Assembly: GCA_030248065.1 (NCBI GenBank)
Contig: JASAMV010001328.1
Span: forward strand, 62,001 to 126,000
DNA: 64,000 bases
Direction: 5' to 3'
Source: Rhynchonema sp. JSB1_4
Taxonomy: Eukaryota; Nematoda; Chromadorea; Monhysterida; Xyalidae
Shown: piece after piece, positions 57,248-64,000 of the stretch
Layout of the letters: each line of letters begins with the position of its first letter
How positions within the stretch are numbered: position 1 is the stretch's first letter
The notes under the pieces: generated by a model
What the model saw: the letters and a program-made list of their open reading frames with translations, nothing else
The model's database searches: none
What the model was told of the DNA's origin: nothing
Translations under genes and position numbers: made by a program

Positions 57248-57430
57248 TAAGGGCGAACTTGGGTTAAATCCGGAATCCGGAACCCGGAAATAATTTGCAT
57301 GCAAAAATACAAAACATTTCTCTTCTCCGAAATTATTTTCGGAAAACGCAAGAATTTGCAAGTAAAGATTATGCGTTTTCCGGAAATATTTCCGGATTCC
57401 GATTTCCGGATTCAACCTAAGCCCGCCCTA
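57248..57430. mobile_element. short MITE-like inverted repeat rich in TCCGGAA
   Basis: Left TAAGGGCGAACTTGGGTT then AATCCGGAATCCGG; right GATTTCCGGATTCAACCTAA then GCCCGCCCTA, the imperfect inverted complement. Length about 180 bp. It contains several overlapping palindromes TTCCGGAA. No gene. Exact ends and target duplication are uncertain (possibly TA). Confidence 0.6.
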
Positions 57431-57835
57431 ATCGTTAGTGTAAGTCTCAGCCGAGCCCCCAAGGCACCTTCGTAACCGCCAGTCCGCCACACAGCCAGGT
57501 CGCGTCGTTATTTTTGTCACCAAGGTCCAAACAACAGAGACAAAAACTAACAAATCAATGAATCAATTTGAATGATCTGGTTCGAAAGTGGGAACTGAAA
57601 CTGCGCAGTAAATCAATGTACCAAATCACAAAATCCAGTCTGGACGGATGAATCGCCTAATTTTGCATGATAGAGCTATAAGTTTGTACGGTAACATTTA
57701 ACTTCAGGACCATTTTTTTCTCAGGAAAAAATTTGCTGCTAGTTTCAATAAGTTGCTGAAATCTGTACGATTTTCATAAATTCTTAGAGAATAGACCTAT
57801 ATGTGCCTTGGTAGGAACCAAACAAATGTGTGGTT
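57431..57835. other. intergenic between M7 upstream region and M8, nothing recognised
   Basis: No coding exon or repeat that I can support. Confidence 0.4.
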
Positions 57836-58274
57836 CTATCCCATACTTGCGATGATGCTGAGTAGTTCAATTAAATCGATTGGATTCGTTATGTACTTTA
57901 ACAACATTTTCTCAAGAACGTTCAGCATTACCGCGGCTTTGTGCTGTTTCAATACTTCCACCATTTCATTTTTCACCAGTTTCTTGATGCCTGCGATGTC
58001 AACTTTGATGTTATCTTTGTCCATTTTGTCGATCATTTTGTCGAAGTTCTCGGCTGTGTCACTGTAATTGCTTGATCATTTGATTTATTTAGTTATTTGT
58101 CGATTGATTGACTTACATAATCGATTGAGTCAATTTCTTTTGCATGTCCAATACATCCAAACTGGTGGCGAACAATTTGTGGTAGCAGTCAACCAGAATC
58201 ACCACCAGCACGAAATTGATGCACATTTGGGTGGTGATGAGTATAAAATGCTTGGTTCGCAATCGCATGGTCAT
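57836..58274 (-). CDS. small single-pass membrane protein, family member M8
   Basis: Exon 1 from ATG 58274: MTMRLRTKHFILITTQMCIN, span CINFVLVVILVDCYHKLF, then LDVLDMQKKLTQSIM. Exon 2 (about 58062-57836): DTAENFDKMIDKMDKDNIKV, then AGIKKLVKNEMVEVLKQHKA and ending LLSIIASMG-stop. It is a close tandem duplicate of M9: the segment LDVLDMQKKLTQSIM and DTAENFDKMIDKMD are identical in both. Second-exon helices are amphipathic. No known domain. Confidence 0.75.
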
Positions 58275-58726
58275 TTCAGATGGAATAATCTTGTTGTCAA
58301 TCAGAGAAACAGAATGAAACCTATTCAAGCTATCCCAACAATTCGACGAAGTTAAAATTTGGTTTTTTACTGTCTTTCGTTTCACTGGTCCTGGTCAATG
58401 TCGTTTTTGGGTTGCTCGTCCTAGGTGAACGTAATTTACATCCCTAGATGGGTACTTTGTCAGTCAATACACCGCTTCAATTGGGAATGGTATCTACAAA
58501 GTTTTGAGCGCAAGCAAATCTTGGGTGCACCTCTCCGACTTTCCTGTAGACTGATTTTCAATATTGGCAAACCGCAGTAACATTTCAACAAGATGGGCGT
58601 TTGGTCGACCGATTAGTATAGCGAGATCGATGTATTTCTTATTATTTTTAATAATCATTATCGAATATGTGTTTGTGCCACACTGATAATATGTAATAAG
58701 CATAGTATTATGACAGCCAAATCAAG

Positions 58727-59165
58727 CTAAGAGGACTTCTGCCCGAGTGACGCGATACCGTCGATCAAATTCCTCCACAACCCGGAATCCACACTGTCTT
58801 TTATAAAGCCCATTATAAAATTCTTCAATACTGCTTGCTTGTGCTGTTTCAATGCTTTGATTATTTCAACCTTCACCATGTTTTTTATGCCCGCCATGTC
58901 AATTTTCATATCCATTTTGTCGATCATTTTGTCAAAATTCTCGGCTGTGTCACTGTAATTGATTGATGATATGATTTATTAATGTACTTATCGATCAAAT
59001 GACTTACATAATCGATTGAGTCAGTTTCTTTTGCATGTCCAACACATCCAAACTAATTACGAATAGTTTGTGGTAGGCGAGCGCTAGCACTGTCACCAGC
59101 ACGAGATCGATGCAAACTTGGGTGAAGATGAGGATAAAATGTTTGGCTCGCAATGGTACGGTCAT
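58727..59165 (-). CDS. small single-pass membrane protein, family member M9
   Basis: Exon 1 from ATG 59165: MTVPLRAKHFILIFTQVCID, span CIDLVLVTVLALAYHKLF, then LDVLDMQKKLTQSIM. Exon 2 (about 58956-58727): DTAENFDKMIDKMDMKIDMA, then VKVEIIKALKQHKQAVLKNF and GIASLGQKSS-stop. It is the tandem sister of M8. A retrotransposon begins within about 40 bases upstream of its start codon, so its promoter has probably been displaced. Confidence 0.75.
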
Positions 59166-59176
59166 GTTTTTAAATC

Positions 59177-60961
59177 TTGTTATCGGTAAATAAAATGAAT
59201 CAAGAACGCATAATCGGTTCTGAAATTATGACACGGTTTGCCAAGCAATACGACACCGATGGCGTGCTGCACACAGAGGACAAGGACAAGGCCATTGCCT
59301 TCAACACCTATTTTGCCTCTGTCTTTAATTCCAACCTTGGAATTACAGGCACAATCCCTCTGTGTGCAGCCCATCCCGTTCCGGACATGGAGGAAATAAT
59401 TTGCTCTCCCCCCATTCTCTTTCAATTTTTTCGAAAATTACCCGCCAAAACTTCCCCTGGCCCAGACGGGATCCCTTCGGCCTTCTTGAAAAAGTTGGGC
59501 ATCGGCCTCGTGGAACAATTCTCATTCCTTTTCAACCAAATTCTCCACACCGGTGTTGTTCCTGATGATTTCAAGTTGGCCGATGTGATCCCAATACCCA
59601 AGGAAAAATTCCCAAAAAATGTCACTAAATATCGTCCCATTTCTCTTACATCCTCCTCCTGCAAACTTTTGGAGACCTTTGTTAACTCAAAGGTCATGGC
59701 CCATCTTCAAAAACATAATTTATTATCTCCCTTCCAATTCGGTTTCATCCCTGGTCGCTCTGTAGAGGCTCAGCTATTGTGCTGCATGTCGCACTGGACA
59801 GCAGCGTTAGAGCGTGGGAACGCAGTGGACATCATTTACCTAGACAGCCAAAAGGCTTTCGACACTGTCCCCCACTCTGCGCTGCTGCAAAAACTGCAGC
59901 ACTACGGTTTCCCCCGCCATTTACTCATTTGGGTATCCTCATACCTAAATGGGCGGTCACAGCGGGTTCGGGTCGGGGACGCAGTCTCTGGGTGGATTCC
60001 GGTCACCTCCGGCGTCGCACAGGGCAGTGTTTTCGGCCCGACCCTTTTTCTCATCTACATAAATGATGTCGTCAGTGTGGTACATCCAGGTACCTATCTG
60101 TATCTCTACGCTGATGATATCAAAATTTACAGGGAAATCCGTAGTGCTGCAGATCACAAAATCCTCCAGGGTGACATAAATGCGGTCATTAGTTGGCTCT
60201 CTGCAAATGGCATGGCTCTTGCCAGCCATAAGAGCGTCACAGTAAGGCTTGGGAATCGCCCCCAAGTCCCCCCTGTCTATTTCTGTGGGAATGAGCAAAT
60301 TATTTCACCACCCCATGTCCGGGACTTGGGTGTCCTAATAGACCAACAAAACTTGAAATTTGAATCACATATTGGTAAAATTGTGGCTGACGCCAGTAGA
60401 ATGGAGAAGACCATCCGCCGAAACTTCCACAGTCGAAATCTAGATTTCCTCAGAAAACTATACTTGGCTTATGTTCGCCCATTGCTGGAATTCTCCATGT
60501 CCATTTGGTCCCCTCAAAATGTCACTTTAGCTAAAAACGTTGAAAAAATTCAACGTCGGTTCACCTACTATTTACCTGGCATGCAGACACTGTCTTATCA
60601 ACAGCGTTTGCATGCCCTAAATTTAGACCCCCTAATTTATCGCCGGACCGTGAACGATCTTGTGCTTGTGTACAAGGTCATTCACGGTCACATACCTGGG
60701 GTAACCAAGGAATCCTTCTTTCCATCTCGTGACACCGGCCGCCCAACCCGAGGGCACTCCCACAGTTTGTGTCGAGTCCATGGCGCGGGTGCAGACTTGT
60801 CCGGGTACTGGGCCTATCGTGTCGTGGACCTCTGGAACAGGCTCCCAGAGGACGTCGTCTCTGCTGCCTCAATTGCGGCCTTTAAAACTAAACTAAACTC
60901 ACGTGGTCGAGACGTAGTTTCTTGCCACATTTCATCAAAATTCTCAGCTGTCGTTGACTGA
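59177..60961 (+). CDS. non-LTR retrotransposon reverse transcriptase (partial polyprotein)
   Basis: An uninterrupted frame of 594 codons. Order of motifs: KAIAFNTYFASVF (spacer typical of CR1/jockey types), PGPDGIPSAFLKKLG, YRPISLTSSSCKLLE, FGFIPGRSVEAQLL, IIYLDSQKAFDTVPHSALL (catalytic D), SGVAQGSVFGPTLFLIYIND, YLYADDIKIYR (YADD catalytic pair), then HVRDLGVLIDQQNLKFESHI and the thumb and C-terminal region ending SSKFSAVVD-stop. The fingers, palm and thumb look intact with no stops, suggesting recent insertion. The lost 5' part means it is not autonomous. Confidence 0.93.
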   Translation: MLSVNKMNQERIIGSEIMTRFAKQYDTDGVLHTEDKDKAIAFNTYFASVFNSNLGITGTIPLCAAHPVPDMEEIICSPPILFQFFRKLPAKTSPGPDGIPSAFLKKLGIGLVEQFSFLFNQILHTGVVPDDFKLADVIPIPKEKFPKNVTKYRPISLTSSSCKLLETFVNSKVMAHLQKHNLLSPFQFGFIPGRSVEAQLLCCMSHWTAALERGNAVDIIYLDSQKAFDTVPHSALLQKLQHYGFPRHLLIWVSSYLNGRSQRVRVGDAVSGWIPVTSGVAQGSVFGPTLFLIYINDVVSVVHPGTYLYLYADDIKIYREIRSAADHKILQGDINAVISWLSANGMALASHKSVTVRLGNRPQVPPVYFCGNEQIISPPHVRDLGVLIDQQNLKFESHIGKIVADASRMEKTIRRNFHSRNLDFLRKLYLAYVRPLLEFSMSIWSPQNVTLAKNVEKIQRRFTYYLPGMQTLSYQQRLHALNLDPLIYRRTVNDLVLVYKVIHGHIPGVTKESFFPSRDTGRPTRGHSHSLCRVHGAGADLSGYWAYRVVDLWNRLPEDVVSAASIAAFKTKLNSRGRDVVSCHISSKFSAVVD

Positions 60962-61235
60962 TCCCCTCAGTCACTGGGTTGCTGCTTTCAGGTCATCATC
61001 AATTTTGTTGACATCTGTTATCATCTCGTGTTCGCCATCAATCGCTGATTTATCGCCTGCCGTTGCTGTGTTGTTTGTTGTTTTTGAATCTCTCCGGTAC
61101 GTTTTGTCGTTTGATCATTCATGATTATAATTTTGTGTGCTATTTACTGATATGTCTCTTTTTTAGGTGTTTGCCGGATCTCCTGAAGGTCTTTGCGTGA
61201 GCTTACAGATAAAATTTGAAATTTGAATTTGAAAG
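59177..61235 (+). mobile_element. CR1/jockey-like non-LTR retrotransposon, 5'-truncated
   Basis: Contains one long open frame (59177-60961) for the reverse transcriptase part, a 3' untranslated region and a short tail of AAATTTG-type repeats (AAAATTTGAAATTTGAATTT near 61210). The endonuclease domain and any first frame are missing, so it was truncated on insertion. Its 3' portion is nearly identical to the minus-strand fragment at 25640-26303. The exact 5' junction is somewhere in 59170-59230. Confidence 0.88.
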
Positions 61236-61576
61236 CCCACAACGACACCAGTGAACTTGTATTGATGATGGCACAACAGAAATTTATCAGACCAAATATT
61301 TTCACAGATTAGTTCGAATCTACACGGTTTGATGAGTTAAAATACCCAAAGTTGGCATAAAAATAAACCTGCTAACAGACTGCTATGACATTCGATATAA
61401 TCAGATATGGGATTTGCATCAAAACCGCAATTATATGTGTGTAAGCTTTTCCCATTTCTAGCCTGGTAATGATGGAATCTGTGTGCTTCTCATATTTCAG
61501 ATTTGTTGCATTTTGTATTTAATTTTTTGAATTTTGCTCATTTTGATGTGCGTGCTTTCGATTGACCTTCTTCGTA

Positions 61577-62367
61577 TTACTTGCATTTCTTCGTGGCTCT
61601 GTCGAACACGTCCGTCAGACTTCTGAAAGAAACATGCAAATTTTTGATTCATTTTCAGTAAAAACCACAGCATGTTTTGATATCCAAGAATCGCAACGCT
61701 CATACAACGAATGAAAGGTGAGATTTACGTTCCTCCCAGTATATGCCTACTCTTTTGTTATCATGCCCGGGTTGGTGCGCGCGACAGATTTGGCTGAGAA
61801 TCGTTCGGTTGGTGTAAATACTGCATGTACGTTTCCTCTTATAATATCCACCCAGGCAACTCTTGTATGGCCAAGTATATACATAGATCTAGCTCGCAAG
61901 CTTCGTGGGTGCACCGTCCGCCTGTGAACACTAGCCGAAACACCGGCAACCATCAAACACGCTATACGATCCGCATTGTAATGCCGTATTGAAAAAGAAA
62001 CGATTTTCCCCAAATTCCAGTTCACCGGGCGTCGTCGACCACTGGACGAAAAATAAATAAACTGCATAGTTTGTACGCACTTGACGGCCTTCTCGAGCAT
62101 AGTTTGCAATTCGTCAGCGGTGTAGATGATTTCGGCCAATTTCCAGAAGAGAATAATGATGCAAATGATCAGGAACACATCGAGCATCAGTTGGCCGATG
62201 TAGAATATGTACTCTTGTGGTTTCACTGGCTTGGACACTGATTTGGATTTGACAATATTGACGGTGTCGTCGTCTTCGTGTTGTTCTTGTCGGTATTTCT
62301 CTGATTGAGTGGGCGATTTTGAACGTTGTTGCTGTTGTTCATCGTCACTATGATGTGCTCGTGGCAT
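61577..62367 (-). CDS. small single-pass membrane protein with Gln-rich N-terminus, member M10
   Basis: Exon 1 from ATG 62367: MPRAHHSDDEQQQQRSKSPT, charged cytoplasmic segment to KSVSKPVKPQE, span LMLDVFLIICIIILFWKLAE, then IIYTADELQTMLEKAV. Donor AA|GTGCGT near 62080. Exon 2 (about 61622-61577): KSLTDVFDRATKKCK-stop joins in frame. The long open frame that continues past 62080 into 61747 is probably intron. A TGATGTTTCA word sits 5 bases upstream of the start codon. The family plan matches M4 and M5. Confidence 0.7.
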
Positions 62368-62382
62368 GATGATGATGTTTCA

Positions 62383-63008
62383 CGGACTATGTTTATGCAT
62401 AAGCGATGGCTTGGGAAAAATTTGTTCTGTCTGTGGCAAATGTACTGTAATAAATGAGCTGTGATTTTTTTTGTGGAAACGAGAGTTAGTTCGAAAATTG
62501 TAAACCCCTTGAGAATATCGACACGACTCGATTAACCAGCTTCTTACAAGACAGATTTATTATAATCGAACATATATTTCATGCCATTCCGATTATTTAC
62601 AAAAAGTACATGCTCTGTCCAAAAGAGCGAAAAACAGGAAAAAATAACACAAACGAATAAAATTTTTGAGGAATAAAACGAAGCAAAATCTTTGGTAGTA
62701 TTAATTCGGATTATCATTTATGGTACATACAAAAATTACAACAGCTTTTAAAGCCACGTATCAATAAAAGTGAATTATCAATCTGCAAAATTATAATTTC
62801 GGAAACCAGCATTGTAGGCAATGAATAAAGAACACACGGCGCAGGAAGGAAAGCTAAATAAAAGTCAAACAATTCAAATCAAAAGCAGCTCACCGCTGCC
62901 ACTGTTAAGTAAAGCCATTTTAGAATTTCCCCAGTAAAGGTTCTTTGCTTAACCGCTAAAACTGGAAAGAACCAAGCAGACGATTATTGAAAGCCACGAA
63001 ACATTCAA
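62383..63008. other. intergenic, AT-rich, nothing recognised
   Basis: No exon or repeat that I can support. It contains the 5' flank of M10 and the 3' flank of the last gene. Confidence 0.45.
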
Positions 63009-63928
63009 TTATGCGACTTGAATCTGAACGGACGGTTCATACAGTAATCCATCGGCCCCCTTCAACGACATTTTCCACTTTCCCTTCGCTAAAGCCACAA
63101 CTGCTTGCAACATGCAATCATTCTCGACTCTCATATCAACAACTTGGAAGTCACTGTCGTCAGGTCGAAGGCTGGTCAGCGACAGTTGGTGCACAACGCT
63201 GGTATTGTCTGAAACATCACATTGCGTTGTAGGATGAGGTTCCTTGACCTTGTGAAAGCCACGATCAAGCCTAACCAGAACCATCACCAAAGTCAAAAGC
63301 CAAATTGGTGAAAAAATTTTGATTTTAGCTAACCGATATCTCTAAATTCCAGAACAAAGGCATTCTGAGGGTCCAGCTTGTCAGTCGCTGTCAGTTTTAG
63401 TGCCATTTTGCCCCCGATCTTGAATCCCAACACTCCGCCCTCATTGTTGACTTGGCCGAGAATTTCCACGCTGTCCAGCGTGGGGCACTTTTGGACGTCT
63501 TTTGGGGTCAGTTGCATATGTAGGGGTTCTGAAATGCAATGAAAAACACAATATATGTGAAAGACGTACAGTCTTGTGTTGAAAATCAGACACTTCATGC
63601 GGTCCCAAAACCACAGTCCTTCCTACAGATAAAGAAAGTCTAACCTTAACAAGTGCAAAATTAACCAACTTCCATTGACACCTTCGAACTCAAATCCGGA
63701 CACTTCGCTCATTTTGGTCAACGCCACCCCAGTGAGCAGTTGGTTCCACATCCGTTGATGTTTCACGGGTGTACGTGGTGGGTCATTGGACGGCCGTCGG
63801 CGAAGGGGTAGGGGGAAGGAAGAGGCTTTTGAAGTTTTTTGAACTGATGCATCACTTGCTTCAAGTTCATCGGGCAGACACGGCTTCTGATAAACGTAAT
63901 CTGCCGGCAAATCGATTGGTGTGATCAT
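63009..63928 (-). CDS. unrecognised three-exon protein
   Basis: Exon 1 from ATG 63928: MITPIDLPADYVYQKPCLPD, a Pro/Arg segment (SSFPLPLRRRPSNDPPRT), then MWNQLLTGVALTKMSEVSGF. Exon 2 (about 63529-63335, acceptor TGCATTTCAG): MQLTPKDVQKCPTLDSVEIL then GGVLGFKIGGKMALKLTATD. Exon 3 (to the stop at 63009): TTQCDVSDNTSVVHQLSL, then MRVENDCMLQAVVALAKGKW. No signal peptide or membrane span is obvious, although exon 1 could be preceded by others outside the window. I do not recognise the family. Two copies of the 10-base word fall in its exons, in different frames (VKHQ and DVS). Confidence 0.5.
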
Positions 63929-64000
63929 ATCTTGATTTGAGATTGGGTATTGATATATTGATCGAATTTGATGACAAACGCGACGCGGTGAAATTCTGAA

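Larger units (their letters stand above)
15717..63765. repeat. dispersed exact 10-mer TGAAACATCA / TGATGTTTCA (21 sites)
   Basis: Plus-orientation TGAAACATCA starts at 15717, 20471, 20584, 29509, 29978, 39206, 45106, 46770, 51700 and 63210. The complement TGATGTTTCA starts at 17201, 19604, 21023, 21568, 22425, 23686, 25541, 45594, 56672, 62373 and 63756. Flanking bases differ at every site, so these are not parts of a longer repeat. One-mismatch relatives occur at 24221, 34112, 38553, 48381, 48734 and 52360. By uniform chance about 0.1 would be expected in the window. The word has dyad ends (TGA....TCA). It may be a protein-binding site; that is inference. Confidence 0.75.

Noticed and set aside
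15717..63765. 10-mer as a spliced-leader or splice-acceptor signal
   Set aside because: One copy does form an acceptor, but most lie within exons or in the opposite orientation to the gene, so a splicing role cannot explain the set.
15717..63765. 10-mer as the ends of transposon-like introns (introners)
   Set aside because: Copies are not paired at both ends of introns, spacing is irregular, and flanks share nothing.

Overview
This window reads as eukaryotic nuclear DNA, most likely from a nematode. Genes are split into many exons by short to medium introns whose acceptors commonly end in TTTCAG or TTGCAG. Several families are nematode-typical: a DUF273 glycosyltransferase-like gene, a GT92 (DUF23) galactosyltransferase, PF03407-type nucleotide-sugar transferases, and divergent C-type lectins. 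Degenerate TTAGGC-like (nematode telomere) repeats lie in two introns. I cannot name the species. No operons, CRISPR arrays, plasmid features or convincing RNA genes were seen. All exon boundaries were inferred by eye from reading frames and splice signals.

Layout. 0-5 kb shows no clear gene. 5.0-5.9 kb (minus) is a small death-fold-like gene, followed by a nested pair of inverted-repeat elements (6.4-7.2 kb). 7.5-9.4 kb (minus) is a membrane-bound C-type lectin. 9.8-12.2 kb (minus) is a C1GALT1-type core-1 galactosyltransferase, 12.6-15.7 kb (minus) a DUF273 glycosyltransferase, 15.7-19.4 and 20.3-23.2 kb (minus) two paralogous PF03407-like transferases, and 23.7-27.0 kb (plus) a GT92 enzyme. 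Two more lectin-like membrane genes follow (27.5-29.6 and 29.9-32.0 kb, plus).

33-43 kb is a transposon-dense block: a 3.7 kb TA-flanked long-inverted-repeat element that has itself been hit by a TAA-flanked element carrying a third element; an ionotropic glutamate-receptor-like gene (37-44.4 kb, plus); and, between that gene's exons, a 2.3 kb foldback element and a rearranged Bel/Pao retrotransposon. 44.6-62.4 kb holds at least eight small one-pass membrane protein genes of one family, interleaved with a galactose-3-O-sulfotransferase-like gene (51.4-53.8 kb) and a TylF/MycF-like methyltransferase with a membrane anchor (54.2-56.0 kb). A CR1/jockey-like retrotransposon sits at 59.2-61.2 kb. 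The last gene (63.0-63.9 kb) is unrecognised.

Taken together, the genes look like a locus for building, capping (sulfate, methyl) and reading glycans at the secretory membrane or cell surface, mixed with an expanded family of small membrane proteins. The most unexpected pattern is an exact 10-base word, TGAAACATCA (or its complement TGATGTTTCA), found 21 times between 15.7 and 63.8 kb and not at all before that. It falls in exons, introns, splice sites and start-codon contexts in either orientation.
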